From contig NZ_FOYX01000001.1 of NCBI RefSeq assembly GCF_900112245.1, positions 1,165,856 through 1,229,855 of the forward strand: a stretch of DNA of 64,000 bases, read 5' to 3'. The position numbers and the translations under genes are program-made. Numbering within the stretch: position 1 is the first letter of the stretch; every line of letters begins with the position of its first letter. The stretch is from Maribacter stanieri. GTDB taxonomy: Bacteria; Bacteroidota; Bacteroidia; Flavobacteriales; Flavobacteriaceae. Of the stretch, positions 1 through 9,625 are shown one piece after another. The notes under the pieces were generated by a model that did not search any database, was not told the DNA's origin, and was given only the letters and a program-made list of their open reading frames with translations.

Positions 1-1
1 T

Positions 2-1759
2 GTTGCTATAGATACCGTGGAAGACATGAAAGTGCTTTTTGATGGTATCCCATTAAATGAAATGTCCGTTTCTATGACCATGAACGGTGCCGTGCTTCCT
101 ATTATGGCGTTTTATATTGTCGCGGCAGAAGAGCAAGGTGTGTCGCTAGATAAATTATCCGGAACCATACAGAATGATATTCTTAAGGAATTTATGGTGC
201 GTAATACGTATATCTATCCGCCAAAACCTTCTATGCAACTAGTGGCTGATATATTTGAGTATACCAGTAAATACATGCCTAAATTTAATAGTATAAGTAT
301 TTCTGGCTATCATATGCATGAAGCTGGTGCTCCTGCTCATTTAGAACTGGCATATACCTTGTCTGACGGGCTCGAATATATTAGAACAGGAATTAAAGCA
401 GGCTTACAAATTGATGATTTTGCACCTCGGCTTTCTTTTTTCTGGGGTATAGGAATGAATCACTTTATGGAAATTGCTAAAATGCGCGCTGCAAGAATGC
501 TTTGGGCAAAAGTGGTAGCGAAATTTAATCCGAAGAACGAGAAATCATTAATGCTTAGAACGCATTGCCAAACCAGTGGTTGGAGCTTAACAGAGCAAGA
601 TCCATTCAACAATGTAGCAAGAACGACAATAGAGGCTGCAGCGGCTGTATTTGGTGGTACGCAAAGCTTACATACCAATGCGCTAGATGAAGCCATTGCG
701 TTGCCAACAGACTTCTCTGCACGTATAGCAAGAGAGACGCAATTGTATTTGCAGCACGAAACCAATATCACTAAAACGGTTGACCCGTGGGCAGGCAGTT
801 ATTATGTTGAAAAGCTTACCCACGACCTGGTACATAAAGCTTGGGAGTTAATGGAAGAGGTTGAAAATCTTGGTGGTATGACCAAGGCTATAGAAACCGG
901 AATACCAAAAACAAGGATAGAAGAAGCAGCGGCAAGAAAACAAGCAAGAATAGATAGCCAACAAGATGTGATTGTTGGGGTTAATAAATATCAATTGACC
1001 GAAGAGGATGAATTACAAATTTTAGAGGTCGACAATAAAGAAGTGCGTAGGCAGCAATTACAACGATTAGATGATGTAAAAGCTTTCAGAAATACAGAAG
1101 CGGTTAATGAAAAACTAAAAGCGCTTACCAATACAGCCAAGAATAAATTGGCAGGTAGAGATTCAGAAGAAAATTTGCTAGCTTTAGCAGTAGCTGCAGC
1201 TAGGGAAAGAGCAACGTTAGGCGAAATCAGTAGTGCTTTAGAAGAAGCCTATGGCAGACATAAAGCTATTATCAATTCATTTACAGGAGTGTATTCAAGA
1301 GAAATCAAAGAAGATGTGAGTTTTAAAAAAGCACAAGAACTAGCAGATCGTTTTGCAGAACAAGATGGTCGTAGGCCTCGTATTATGGTTGCTAAAATGG
1401 GGCAAGACGGTCATGATCGTGGTGCAAAAGTAGTTGCTACGGGTTATGCGGATCTTGGGTTCGATGTAGATATAGGACCACTTTTTCAAACACCAAAAGA
1501 AACTGCTAAACAAGCGGTAGAGAATGACGTGCATATATTAGGAATTTCTTCTCTTGCTGGCGGACATAAAACCCTAGTACCTGAAGTAGTTAAAGAGCTT
1601 AAAAGCTATGGTCGCGAAGATATAATGGTTATTGTTGGCGGGGTAGTGCCAAAACAAGATTATGAATTTCTAAAAGAAGCTGGTGCTACCGCTGTATTTG
1701 GTCCTGGTACTAAAATTAGTGATGCAGCGATACAATTATTAGAATTGCTTTTAGAATAA
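2..1759 (+). CDS. scpA: Methylmalonyl-CoA mutase large (catalytic) subunit, 5' end outside window
   Basis: Adenosylcobalamin-dependent mutase interconverting methylmalonyl-CoA and succinyl-CoA. The frame is open from base 2 (VAIDT before the first possible GTG), so the gene starts upstream; about 586 residues of a usual 700 or more are present. The first half is the TIM-barrel substrate domain ([32 protein letters not shown]). The last 130 or so residues are the B12-binding Rossmann domain with [10 protein letters not shown] (the DxHxxG cobalt-ligand motif), SSLAGGH and VGGVVP. The small subunit gene is expected just upstream. It converges on an MFS gene, with a shared terminator between them. 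Identification is firm. Confidence 0.96.
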   Translation, partial: VAIDTVEDMKVLFDGIPLNEMSVSMTMNGAVLPIMAFYIVAAEEQGVSLDKLSGTIQNDILKEFMVRNTYIYPPKPSMQLVADIFEYTSKYMPKFNSISISGYHMHEAGAPAHLELAYTLSDGLEYIRTGIKAGLQIDDFAPRLSFFWGIGMNHFMEIAKMRAARMLWAKVVAKFNPKNEKSLMLRTHCQTSGWSLTEQDPFNNVARTTIEAAAAVFGGTQSLHTNALDEAIALPTDFSARIARETQLYLQHETNITKTVDPWAGSYYVEKLTHDLVHKAWELMEEVENLGGMTKAIETGIPKTRIEEAAARKQARIDSQQDVIVGVNKYQLTEEDELQILEVDNKEVRRQQLQRLDDVKAFRNTEAVNEKLKALTNTAKNKLAGRDSEENLLALAVAAARERATLGEISSALEEAYGRHKAIINSFTGVYSREIKEDVSFKKAQELADRFAEQDGRRPRIMVAKMGQDGHDRGAKVVATGYADLGFDVDIGPLFQTPKETAKQAVENDVHILGISSLAGGHKTLVPEVVKELKSYGREDIMVIVGGVVPKQDYEFLKEAGATAVFGPGTKISDAAIQLLELLLE

Positions 1760-1779
1760 TAAACAATACAATTTTAAAT

Positions 1780-1815
1780 AAAAAAGCCCAAGCATATATT
1801 TGCTCGGGCTTTTTT
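1780..1815. terminator. Bidirectional rho-independent terminator
   Basis: Stem GCCCaAGCA / TGCTcGGGC (one mismatch) flanked by A-run on the left and T-run on the right. It lies between the convergent mutase and MFS genes and can serve both. Confidence 0.85.
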
Positions 1816-1829
1816 ATAAATGAAATACG

Positions 1830-3074
1830 TTACGCTGCGGCAACTTCATTATTACTCTCTTTATTCTTTAACCAGAAATATAGAATGGTAAAAAGAACTA
1901 TTAATATGGCAGGAAAAAGAACCATGGTTCCTAACGTTTCTTGACCAGAAACTAGTTCTAATTCATCACCTGTAAAACCTTGTGCTTCTGCCGCTGCTCT
2001 ATCAGCATCGATCCATCCACCAATAATCGGTTGAAAAATTGAAGTAGAGAACATACCAATTGCACCAATAATAGACATTCCTAGTGCACCTGTTTTAGGA
2101 GTTTTAGTTGCTGCAAGTCCAATCATATTTGGCCAGAAATACGCAACACCAAGTGCAAAAATAATAGCAGCAACGTAAGCCATTGCTCCCGTTTGTGTAC
2201 TAAATAAATAGATACCTAAAGTGGCTAATACGGCAGAACCTAAAAGTACACCGGTTTGGTTAAATTGTGCTACCATACTACCACCAAAGAATCTTGCAAC
2301 AGCCATTAAACCTGCGGTCAATGCTAGTATTAAAGTTGGTTCAGCACCACTTTTAGAAAGAATAAGTCCTACCCATTGGTTAGGTCCAAATTCAGATATC
2401 GCGGTAAGTGCCATACAAATAGCTATAAATAAGAATAATGGAGTAAGCATCCCTTTTAAGTTTCCACTAATTGTGGCAGCTTCTTCAATTTTTGCTTTAG
2501 GCCAAGTTTGACCATAGAATAAATAAGCATATATAACTGCTGGTATTAATAACAACCATACTTGACTCTGACCAATAATGCCAAAATCTGTCATAAAGCC
2601 AGATAACAAGCTACCTACCGCAATACCACCAGGAAACCACATGTGAAAACGGTTTAGCATAGTACTCATTCTATTGCCCTTGTAAGCATCTGCGATCATT
2701 GGGTTACAAGCAGCTTCAGTACACCCATTACCTAAACCTATAAGTAAGTTGGCTACCAAAAGACCTGTATAACTTCCAGAAAAGATTAGTAATAAAATAC
2801 CTATAGCATGTGCGAAAAAAGCAAATTGCATAATTACTTTACCACCTACTTTGTGATATATTAAACCACCAATAACCATGGCTATTGGAAAACCTGCAAA
2901 CCACATAGAGGTTATTAATCCGGCTTGACTTGCACTTAATTCTAGTTCTGTTTTAAGTTGATCTAGAATACCTGCTGCAATGGCAAATGAAAATGCCGTG
3001 GTAATTAAAGCGAAACAACTGGCGTAAAACAGCCTGTTCGCATTTACTTTAGAAGTTGAGTTAGAACTTTCCAT
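1830..3074 (-). CDS. MFS transporter, 12 predicted TM segments
   Basis: Inner-membrane major facilitator protein of 414 aa, a normal MFS length. Hydrophobic segments run through the whole protein in two bundles, separated by a charged loop at about residues 190-205 (WPKAKIEEA). An NP-containing stretch (TEAACNPMIADAY) is reminiscent of fucose/sugar-type MFS members, but the substrate cannot be read from the sequence. It is monocistronic: the next gene upstream is divergent, with a 237-bp gap. The C-terminal tail is short and hydrophilic. Confidence 0.85.
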   Translation of the reverse strand: MESSNSTSKVNANRLFYASCFALITTAFSFAIAAGILDQLKTELELSASQAGLITSMWFAGFPIAMVIGGLIYHKVGGKVIMQFAFFAHAIGILLLIFSGSYTGLLVANLLIGLGNGCTEAACNPMIADAYKGNRMSTMLNRFHMWFPGGIAVGSLLSGFMTDFGIIGQSQVWLLLIPAVIYAYLFYGQTWPKAKIEEAATISGNLKGMLTPLFLFIAICMALTAISEFGPNQWVGLILSKSGAEPTLILALTAGLMAVARFFGGSMVAQFNQTGVLLGSAVLATLGIYLFSTQTGAMAYVAAIIFALGVAYFWPNMIGLAATKTPKTGALGMSIIGAIGMFSTSIFQPIIGGWIDADRAAAEAQGFTGDELELVSGQETLGTMVLFPAILIVLFTILYFWLKNKESNNEVAAA

Positions 3075-3311
3075 ATTTAAATTGATTTAGTTGTTGTTTT
3101 GGTTAATTTGCTAAACTAATGAAAATGAAATAATATCAATGCTTTTTTAGCAAAATGATACCTTAAGTGCGACAGAATGCACAAAAAATAGTATTTATAT
3201 AATTTTTCATGTTTTTTATGCAATATGAATTTAATGGTTTTTGCCTTATTGTGTTGATACTGAAGTATTAGCTAACTTGTAAGTCTAAATTCCATCTTTA
3301 AATTTATAATT

Positions 3312-3884
3312 ATGAAATACTTTATTCTAATGTTTTTGCCTTTTTTTATGTTTAGTTGTGGCGATGTAAATCAAAAAACCACCAAAGATTTAAAAAATCC
3401 TACAAGCGAAGTAGATACAAATTACAATCCTGAAGCTGTTTTAGATAGTTTAGGAATTATATTAAGAGATCAAGGTATTCCTGTAGCAAATTATGTACAT
3501 GCGGTAAGAACAGGCAATCTTTTGTTTTTAGCTGGTAAGGGTCCAAAACAGGCTAATGGTGAAAATATTATAGGGAAGCTGGGCGATAGCTTAACTATTG
3601 ATCAAGGTTATCAAGCTGCTCGAGAGGTTGGTATTAATCAGTTGTCAGTTTTGAAAGCAGAACTTGGCAATCTTAACAAAGTAAAAAGGATTGTAAGCGT
3701 ACATGGCATGGTCAATGCCTCACCAGATTTTACGGATCATTCTAAAGTAGTTAATGGATATTCAGATTTAATGGTAGCGGTTTTTGGTGAAAGTGGAAAA
3801 CACGCAAGAGCTGCAGTAGGTATGGGTTCATTGCCAGGAAATATGGCCGTTGAGGTTGAGATGATTGTAGAGGTCTATGAGTAA
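3312..3884 (+). CDS. RidA/YjgF-family lipoprotein
   Basis: A Rid-family protein (enamine/imine deaminase fold) of 190 aa. The N-terminus is a lipoprotein signal (hydrophobic MKYFILMFLPFFMF then SCG, lipid Cys at residue 16). Residues 45-190 are the Rid domain (NYVHAVRTGNLLFLAGKGP, then ARAAVGMGSLPGNMAVEVEM), which keeps an Arg in the position used by RidA for carboxylate binding. Most Rid proteins are cytosolic, so export and lipid anchoring is the unusual point; the substrate is unknown. Divergent from the MFS gene and convergent with the acetyltransferase. Confidence 0.85.
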   Translation: MKYFILMFLPFFMFSCGDVNQKTTKDLKNPTSEVDTNYNPEAVLDSLGIILRDQGIPVANYVHAVRTGNLLFLAGKGPKQANGENIIGKLGDSLTIDQGYQAAREVGINQLSVLKAELGNLNKVKRIVSVHGMVNASPDFTDHSKVVNGYSDLMVAVFGESGKHARAAVGMGSLPGNMAVEVEMIVEVYE

Positions 3885-3964
3885 AGTAGTTAGCTTAGCT
3901 TGTTTTTATTATAATATAGTTTAATAGTAATGCTATAAAAGACTAAAATTTCATATTATAATAT

Positions 3965-4057
3965 AAAAAACCGAGAGTTAACTCTCGGTTTTTACTGTTT
4001 AAATGAGAATGAATAGGGTTAGATTAAACGACCGTTATGTGATATTGCAATAGTATA
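3965..4057 (-). repeat. Gene-end repeat copy 1 (tail codons, stop, terminator)
   Basis: On the minus strand this holds TATACTATTGCAATATCACA, the end of the acetyltransferase frame, its TAA, 30 bases, and a CCGAG/CTCGG terminator. The same arrangement occurs at 15572-15663. The two copies share the 20-base block exactly and encode YTIAISHxG[RK]LI-stop. Confidence 0.6.
3966..3993. terminator. Bidirectional terminator
   Basis: Perfect 9-bp stem CCGAGAGTT / AACTCTCGG with A-run before and T-run after, between the convergent RidA-like and acetyltransferase genes. Confidence 0.85.
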
Positions 4058-4540
4058 AGGGGGCACATCTTTAGTTACTGTTGCATTGCTGGCAATTATG
4101 GTTCCATCACCAATGGTGACTCCTGGCATAATGGTGGCGTTGTAGCCGATCCACACATAATTGACAACTACGGTGTTTCCTTTGGTAGGGTACGTTTTTC
4201 CGTTCATGGCATGTTGCCAATCTTTACCAAAAATAGCAAAGGGATACGCCGAAATTGAATTACTCAAATGATTGGCTCCGTTCATAATAAAAGTAACACC
4301 TGAAGCAATCATACAGAACTTACCAATTATAAGTTGGTCACATATAAAATCAAAATGATATTTTACATTTTTCTCAAAGTTGGCTACATCTTCAAAATTA
4401 TCATAATAAGTATAGTCACCAACATAAATATTTGGGTTTTTGATAATATTCTTTAAGAAACATAACCTATCATAATTTGCTAACGGAAATAAAGTGTTTT
4501 TGTCAGGTATGTTCATAATTGATTTTGAAAGTTGGTACAA
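4019..4540 (-). CDS. Vat/CatB-type hexapeptide acetyltransferase with shortened, replaced C-terminus
   Basis: Left-handed beta-helix acetyl-CoA transferase related to streptogramin (Vat) and CatB xenobiotic acetyltransferases. Seen: GDYTYYDN near the start, IGKFCMIASGVTFIMNGANH (the His matches the Vat catalytic His), then hexapeptide repeats VVNYVWIGYNATIMPGVTIGDGTIIASNATVTKDVPPYT. Vat proteins usually exceed 200 aa and continue about 40 residues past 'PPYT' with GGNPA and a helical tail. Here the protein is 173 aa and ends PPYTIAISHNGRLI. That ending is shared with an unrelated protein at 15.6 kb, so the 3' end seems to have been replaced. Met9 is an alternative start. Activity is uncertain. 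Confidence 0.8.
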   Translation of the reverse strand: MYQLSKSIMNIPDKNTLFPLANYDRLCFLKNIIKNPNIYVGDYTYYDNFEDVANFEKNVKYHFDFICDQLIIGKFCMIASGVTFIMNGANHLSNSISAYPFAIFGKDWQHAMNGKTYPTKGNTVVVNYVWIGYNATIMPGVTIGDGTIIASNATVTKDVPPYTIAISHNGRLI

Positions 4541-4547
4541 ATGTTTT

Positions 4548-5417
4548 TTATGGTTTTAAGACATCTATTTCATGCTGAAAAAATGTTGCTAACCGCTGAC
4601 TGCCATATCTTGGGGCAACGGCATCTTCTGCCATTAAAGTTAAGAAAAACTCTATAGGTCCGTAGTTTTTTGATGAGGTGAATGTTCGTACTATTTTTAA
4701 AATAGATGTTCTTATCCAATGAGGTAAGTGAATAATATCAATTGGTTTTCCACACGCTAAGAGCGCTAATTCTGCTATTTCATTATGTGTTAGAATTTCA
4801 GGACCTCCAATATTAATTTCTTGGTTAGATATCTTTATGCTGTCTACACAAGCAATAGCTAAATCTTTTCCATGAATAGGATTTATTTTTTTCTTACCGC
4901 TACCAAAAAGATACACTTTTCCCTTCTTGGCCATATCTAAAAAGTCTTTCATATCTGAAAAGAATCCGTTTGGGCGTATGATGGTATAGTCCAAACCAGA
5001 AGCAATCAATTCATCTACAAATAACTCTTTAGCTTCAATAATTTTTAAATTTCTATGTTGTTTTCCGTTTAGGACAGAAACATATACGAACTTTTTAACG
5101 CCGGCTTTCTTAGCTTCTTGTAGCAGGTTTTTATTGGCTTGGTAATCAACATCCATATACGTTAAACCATCTTTTTGGCGTGTAATGCCAACAGTTGAGA
5201 TTACTGTGGTTACTCCTTCAAAATACCCATGCAAAGTTTCGCTATCGGTTACTTCTGCTTTTATAATTTTAGTATGGCTATTGGCTAAATGTGCCGCTTT
5301 TTTGGTGTTTCTTGCAAGAATTATGGTCTTTATATCACGTTGGTTAAGTTCTTGGGCTATGTAATCGCCTAAATAACCAGTAGCTCCTGCAAGTATTACG
5401 GTCTCATCTTTTTCCAT
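4548..5417 (-). CDS. NmrA-like atypical SDR family NAD(P)-binding protein
   Basis: 289-aa Rossmann-fold protein. The dinucleotide motif GATGYLG is near residues 11-17, followed by VISTVGITRQ and KFVYVSVLNG. It lacks a clear classical YxxxK pair, as is common in the NmrA/atypical SDR group, whose members act as reductases or redox-sensing proteins. Residues 145-185 include IIRPNGFF, the usual substrate-side strand. The start overlaps the end of the upstream serine hydrolase gene by 14 bp, and the acetyltransferase gene follows 7 bp downstream, so the three probably share a transcript. The specific substrate is unknown. Confidence 0.82.
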   Translation of the reverse strand: MEKDETVILAGATGYLGDYIAQELNQRDIKTIILARNTKKAAHLANSHTKIIKAEVTDSETLHGYFEGVTTVISTVGITRQKDGLTYMDVDYQANKNLLQEAKKAGVKKFVYVSVLNGKQHRNLKIIEAKELFVDELIASGLDYTIIRPNGFFSDMKDFLDMAKKGKVYLFGSGKKKINPIHGKDLAIACVDSIKISNQEINIGGPEILTHNEIAELALLACGKPIDIIHLPHWIRTSILKIVRTFTSSKNYGPIEFFLTLMAEDAVAPRYGSQRLATFFQHEIDVLKP

Positions 5418-6579
5418 TTCTTTTGCTTTTTACTTTGGACAGATTTTTTAATTGTGATAAAACAGATACCATAAAATCAACATGTTTTTTTTGATAGGCT
5501 GTTTGGTTAAAAGTACCAGTTAAATACACGTCTAATTCTGGACAGTAGTACATAAATGAACCAGAAGTACCCGAATGACCTATGAGCGTTAAATTTGGTA
5601 GATATTGATATAATTTTCTCAATTGAAATTTTCTGAGTCCGTATCCATACTCCAACCCATAAGATTCATCGGTCCAACTTTGCATTGACTTAAAGCTTTT
5701 TTTAGAAATAATTTCAGCATTATGTAAAGCGCGATAAAACGTAAGTAATTCTTTTGAGGTCGTAGCCAATCCTCCGCCGGCCCAATCGGCACTTAAGCTT
5801 TTAAATAAACTTATATCAGTGTCATCAATATAAAATTCCGATAATTTTCCAGTAGTTGTATTTGCCGGTTTTGACCGTAACGGCATATAGGAATGTTCCA
5901 TTTTTAACGGATTAAAAATTTTTTCCGAAATAACTTCATGATATTGTTTACCTGTTAGTTCTTCTATCAATATCCCTAATAACACATACTCGGTATCACA
6001 ATAGTTGTAACCAGTGCCAGGTATAAAATGGGCTTGTAGCTGGGACTTTGAAAAATCTATTAGCTCTCTAGGTTGCCAAAACCTATCAGGATGTGTAAAT
6101 AGTTGCTCCATAAAAGGCGAACCTGTTTCTGGGGTATCCATAAAATAATCTGGTAGTCCAGAAGTGTGTTGTAGCAGATCCTTTATCAGAATTTGCTTTG
6201 AATAATCTTTACCGTTATACACGTGCAGTGCTTTTATAATATCGCCCGCTAGATATTCGGCAATAGGGTCATCTAAATCTAACTTACCATCTTCCTGCAA
6301 TTGCATTATTAAGACTGCAGTAAACGTTTTGGCAACGCTGGTGCTATGAAAAGGGTTGTTTTTAGTTACTTTTTCGCCGTATTTAAATGCTCCATTACTA
6401 TAATTCCAATCTATTTCTAATTTATCTGAATAAACGGTAAGAAAGGCGTTGTGTACCAAATCTTGCTGCAATTGTGCATTAAAAATGGAGTCTACTTGCG
6501 TTTTAACCTGTGCCGCTTTTTGTCCATAGTTTAATCCATAAATGAATAACCCTACTATGAATAAAATTCTAATTTTCAT
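5404..6579 (-). CDS. Serine hydrolase, beta-lactamase/penicillin-binding-protein fold, exported
   Basis: 391-aa member of the class C beta-lactamase-like family (esterases, peptidases and carboxypeptidases). Signal peptide at residues 1-19 (MKIRILFIVGLFIYGLNYG). The SxxK motif is Ser81-Val-Ala-Lys84. The second motif is a YCD variant (GYNYCDTEYVLLG) instead of the common YSN. The third is HSG (LIGHSGTSGS). Probably periplasmic. A terminator separates it from a second serine hydrolase gene upstream; its own 3' end overlaps the SDR gene. Whether it acts on a peptide or an ester is not determinable. Confidence 0.87.
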   Translation of the reverse strand: MKIRILFIVGLFIYGLNYGQKAAQVKTQVDSIFNAQLQQDLVHNAFLTVYSDKLEIDWNYSNGAFKYGEKVTKNNPFHSTSVAKTFTAVLIMQLQEDGKLDLDDPIAEYLAGDIIKALHVYNGKDYSKQILIKDLLQHTSGLPDYFMDTPETGSPFMEQLFTHPDRFWQPRELIDFSKSQLQAHFIPGTGYNYCDTEYVLLGILIEELTGKQYHEVISEKIFNPLKMEHSYMPLRSKPANTTTGKLSEFYIDDTDISLFKSLSADWAGGGLATTSKELLTFYRALHNAEIISKKSFKSMQSWTDESYGLEYGYGLRKFQLRKLYQYLPNLTLIGHSGTSGSFMYYCPELDVYLTGTFNQTAYQKKHVDFMVSVLSQLKNLSKVKSKRNGKR

Positions 6580-6597
6580 AACTTTTCATTTTGTGAT

Positions 6598-6633
6598 AAA
6601 AGGCTTAATAATGAGGAAATTATTAAGCCTTTT
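6598..6633. terminator. Strong terminator hairpin between two hydrolase genes
   Basis: Perfect 15-bp stem (AAAAGGCTTAATAAT / ATTATTAAGCCTTTT) with a 6-base loop. It ends the transcript of the serine hydrolase at 6639-7898 and lies just upstream of the next start. Confidence 0.85.
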
Positions 6634-6638
6634 ACTAA

Positions 6639-7898
6639 TTAATTGCTTTCTAAATAGGCTTGTATCCCTGCTTCTATCTTTTCTTTTACCTGTAAATATT
6701 TAGATTCGTTAGAACCAAACACAGCATCCATATTAGATAACATGGAGTACCCCCAAGAGCCATCTTCAGCTAATTCTATGTATGTAGATACACCTGGGTC
6801 ATTTCCACCATGTGCCCAATGATTGTTGTGGGAATACCAGAACAAACCGTGGTTTTCGGCAAAATTGCTAGGAACTATACCGTCCGCTAATTGGTAATTA
6901 AAAAGCATATTGTAAAAAGATGTATTAAAAAGTGTGGTAGCATCACCACTTAAGCCATTGCTCATTTCCAATAAATAGTTGCCTATGTCTTCATTATTGG
7001 TGTACAGACCGCCTTCTGGGTAAGAATCAAAGGTATATTTGGGTAATGGAATGCCTTTTTCTAAATAACATGTGGCAGTTGCGTTCGTATTTACTTCATC
7101 TATATTAAATGTAGACGCATTCATTTGAAGGGGAGCAAGTATTGTTTGCTTAACATAATCATCAAACGACTGTTCTGTTACGGTTTCAATAATATACCCC
7201 ATTAATGCGGTGCCGGTGTTAGAATAATTCCAAACCTCTCCGGGTTTTACATTGGCAAAATTAGCGGTACTGTATAAATCTCCATCTTCAAGAAAATAAT
7301 TTGCTAAAAAATCTTCCAATGATTCACCAGCTCTTTGTTCTAATCCCGTGGCATCTTTTAAGATGTTTGCTCCTGTGGTTGAACTATTCTCTCCCGGAAG
7401 AATATAATAGTTGTGAGCTAAATAACTTTCTACATTGTCAATTAATCCAGAGGTATGTGTAACCAAATGCCTTACTGTAATCACAGCATTAGGTTGTTTT
7501 GGATTGGTAATAGGTACCGGTAATAGTTCATTAATATTAGTGTCTAACGTAAAATGCCCGTCTGAAATAGCTTTTGCGGTTGCAGCACCAACAAATGTTT
7601 TGCTTATTGATGCTATGAAATTTACAGTTTGGTTTGTGTATGCTACCTCATTTTCAATATTCGCATAACCTACCGCATTTTGATATACGATTGCTCCATC
7701 TTTTACTATACTTACAGCAAAGCCAGGTATTTCTGAGTCTTCTGCCAGGGTTGTAAAATAGGTGGTTAATGCGGCACTAGTCATTGCTTCATCTGGTTCT
7801 GGCAATGTGGAAATGTTGTCGTCGTTGCTTGAACAAGATGTCAATAGCGCTATAAAGGCTAAAAGTAATATTCCGATGATTCTTGATAATGTTGTCAT
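6639..7898 (-). CDS. Serine hydrolase lipoprotein, beta-lactamase fold
   Basis: 419 aa. N-terminal lipobox LLTSC with lipid Cys22 followed by SSNDD, so it is a lipoprotein exported across the inner membrane and probably sorted to the outer membrane. The family motifs are complete: Ser97-Ile-Ser-Lys100 (SxxK), YSN in EVWNYSNTGTALMG, and HGG in HWAHGGNDPG. It is a paralogue-like neighbour of the hydrolase at 5404-6579, with limited similarity outside the motifs. The substrate is unknown. The 78-bp gap to the DUF4386 gene upstream contains no obvious terminator, so it may be read with that gene. Confidence 0.88.
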   Translation of the reverse strand: MTTLSRIIGILLLAFIALLTSCSSNDDNISTLPEPDEAMTSAALTTYFTTLAEDSEIPGFAVSIVKDGAIVYQNAVGYANIENEVAYTNQTVNFIASISKTFVGAATAKAISDGHFTLDTNINELLPVPITNPKQPNAVITVRHLVTHTSGLIDNVESYLAHNYYILPGENSSTTGANILKDATGLEQRAGESLEDFLANYFLEDGDLYSTANFANVKPGEVWNYSNTGTALMGYIIETVTEQSFDDYVKQTILAPLQMNASTFNIDEVNTNATATCYLEKGIPLPKYTFDSYPEGGLYTNNEDIGNYLLEMSNGLSGDATTLFNTSFYNMLFNYQLADGIVPSNFAENHGLFWYSHNNHWAHGGNDPGVSTYIELAEDGSWGYSMLSNMDAVFGSNESKYLQVKEKIEAGIQAYLESN

Positions 7899-7976
7899 AA
7901 TTGTTTTTTTTTGATTGATGTTTTAATTATTATTTGATGCAAATGTTTGGTATTATGGCGTACCAATCGTTCTGAT

Positions 7977-8657
7977 TTATGATTCGGTACTTTTTAATTT
8001 AATTCCGATTACCAGAAGGTATATGCACAGACTGATTTCTCCTAAATCTGCGGGAGCGGTTATATACTCCGAAAGGTTTTTATTTACCACAGGTGATAAG
8101 AAGTAGAGCGTAAAATCTAATAGGTAACCTATACAACCTATCATAAGTAGGTATCCAATAATTTTTGGGAAGCCTTTGTATTTCAGTATTAAATAACCTA
8201 AAGGTAGTAGACAGAAGCCAAAGAAAAGTTGCGCAATGTGGTAACCATGGTTATGCATTTGTACATAGAATATAATTAAGTTGTTGGTATTAGCTGTGGA
8301 CTTAATAGTTGAACTTAACAAAAGCAAAGGCGCATAATGGTTCAGCATATTAATACACATTATGGCTACGGCAATACATACACTTAAGAGCATGGTTTTA
8401 GCTACCCAATCATTGATGTTCTTTAGGATACGGTAAAGAAACATGGCAAGTAAAAAGTAAGCGAATTGCATACCTAAATCACTTAGAAAACCTAAGCGAA
8501 ATAAAAACTCGTGCTCAAGAATATTCGCGATCGTTTTTTCGTTGTTTTCTACATCTATAAGACTTGCACGAACATACTTTTCTGCAAATACACCAAATAT
8601 GATGACCAACAGATATAGTGCACCCGCAATTTTAGCAGTGTTTTTGATTGATTTCAT
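7977..8657 (-). CDS. DUF4386 family integral membrane protein
   Basis: 226 aa with about six hydrophobic segments. The opening KNTAKIAGALYLLVIIFGVFAE and the pattern of short polar loops match the DUF4386 family, whose function is unknown. It lies 21 bp downstream of a beta-barrel gene on the same strand and is probably co-transcribed with it from the promoter-like site at 9431-9461. No catalytic residues are evident. Confidence 0.8.
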   Translation of the reverse strand: MKSIKNTAKIAGALYLLVIIFGVFAEKYVRASLIDVENNEKTIANILEHEFLFRLGFLSDLGMQFAYFLLAMFLYRILKNINDWVAKTMLLSVCIAVAIMCINMLNHYAPLLLLSSTIKSTANTNNLIIFYVQMHNHGYHIAQLFFGFCLLPLGYLILKYKGFPKIIGYLLMIGCIGYLLDFTLYFLSPVVNKNLSEYITAPADLGEISLCIYLLVIGIKLKSTES

Positions 8658-8678
8658 GATGAATAAACCCTTGTAGTA

Positions 8679-9401
8679 TTAATTGTTATGAAGTGCAAAC
8701 GGATTTCTGTCAACGGCTTCCCAAAGAGCCATATCTTTTGTCTTGGCTTTTGATAATGGATTTCGCTTCCACTTTTTTGCCAGTAGTATATTCATATTAA
8801 AATACCGGTTGTAGATGTCTGTGCCATTGCCCATATCTACCATACCGTAGTGATAGCGGAAATCTAAAAGTAATCGTGATTTTTTCAGTTGAATTTCATA
8901 ACCTAAGCCAAATTGAAGTCCGGCATCCCAACGGCTATAACTCTCTGCACTGGTTCCAAAATTCATTTTGGTTTTACTCGCTTCTAATGTTTCAGTGCCT
9001 TCTGTTTTTACTCTTCCTCCTAAATTATAACTTACTACAGGTCCGGCATTCAAGTATATGTCACACAAATGCAAACGAGCTAAAAGCGGTACGTCTAAGG
9101 TGTTGAAACGTATTCGTGTTTCTTGGTTCGTTAAAGGGTTGTTCTGACTTAATTTGGTACCCTTCATTACAAAGTACATTTCAGGTACTACAGAGAAATA
9201 ATCTGTAATACCCAGTTGTAAAGACGCGCCTGCTTGTAGTCCCCAATACCCTTTTTTAAAGTCTTTTATGGCATCGTTATTATCCCCAAAACTCATGGTG
9301 GTGGGTGTGTAATTCAATACTACGTCTAAGTAGGTTTCTTGGGCAATTGTTTTCCATGCCAGGAGCCCTAAAACCATTAATAATACTACTTGTTTTCTCA
9401 T
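8679..9401 (-). CDS. PorT-like outer-membrane beta-barrel protein
   Basis: 240 aa with a cleavable signal peptide ending near residue 20 (AWKTIAQ-ETYL). The rest alternates polar and hydrophobic residues with aromatic strand ends (YWGLQAGASLQLGITDYFSVVPEMYFVMKG, then TLDVPLLARLHL), which is typical of small PorT/outer-membrane-beta-barrel proteins in Bacteroidota. The final 40 residues (KRNPLSKAKTKDMALWEAVDRNPF) are charged and not barrel-like. It is the first gene of a minus-strand unit with the ECF-type site upstream. Role unknown. Confidence 0.83.
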   Translation of the reverse strand: MRKQVVLLMVLGLLAWKTIAQETYLDVVLNYTPTTMSFGDNNDAIKDFKKGYWGLQAGASLQLGITDYFSVVPEMYFVMKGTKLSQNNPLTNQETRIRFNTLDVPLLARLHLCDIYLNAGPVVSYNLGGRVKTEGTETLEASKTKMNFGTSAESYSRWDAGLQFGLGYEIQLKKSRLLLDFRYHYGMVDMGNGTDIYNRYFNMNILLAKKWKRNPLSKAKTKDMALWEAVDRNPFALHNN

Positions 9402-9430
9402 GATTTGATTGTTTTTTGATTGATTGTTTT

Positions 9431-9461
9431 ATTATTCGAACTGCTTTTTAAATTGTCACAC
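9431..9461 (-). promoter_or_regulatory. Putative ECF-type promoter (class 2) for the beta-barrel gene
   Basis: On the minus strand: GTGTGA (9461-9456), 17 bases, CGAATAAT (9438-9431), then 29 bases to the ATG. The same two boxes with the same 17-base spacing precede the hydrolase-ECF operon at 11598-11628, where 30 bases separate them from the ATG. That match makes this a likely target of the ECF factor at 12717-13241. Confidence 0.55.
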
Positions 9462-9625
9462 TTTTTATTGAAAAAGATATAATCAATTCATTTTCAGGTG
9501 CAAGTTACCGGGCTAAACCTTTTTAAAAGTTCGCATACACACGTGTTGGTTCTAAAAAATAATTCAGAACCTTTTAAAATGAGTGAATGATTTAAAGAAG
9601 AACGGTGAAGACTAAAATAATAGAG

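Noticed and set aside
9548-9571. GGTTCT/AGAACC hairpin as the terminator of the AraC-type regulator gene
   Set aside because: The T-run is on the wrong strand for that gene and only four bases long.
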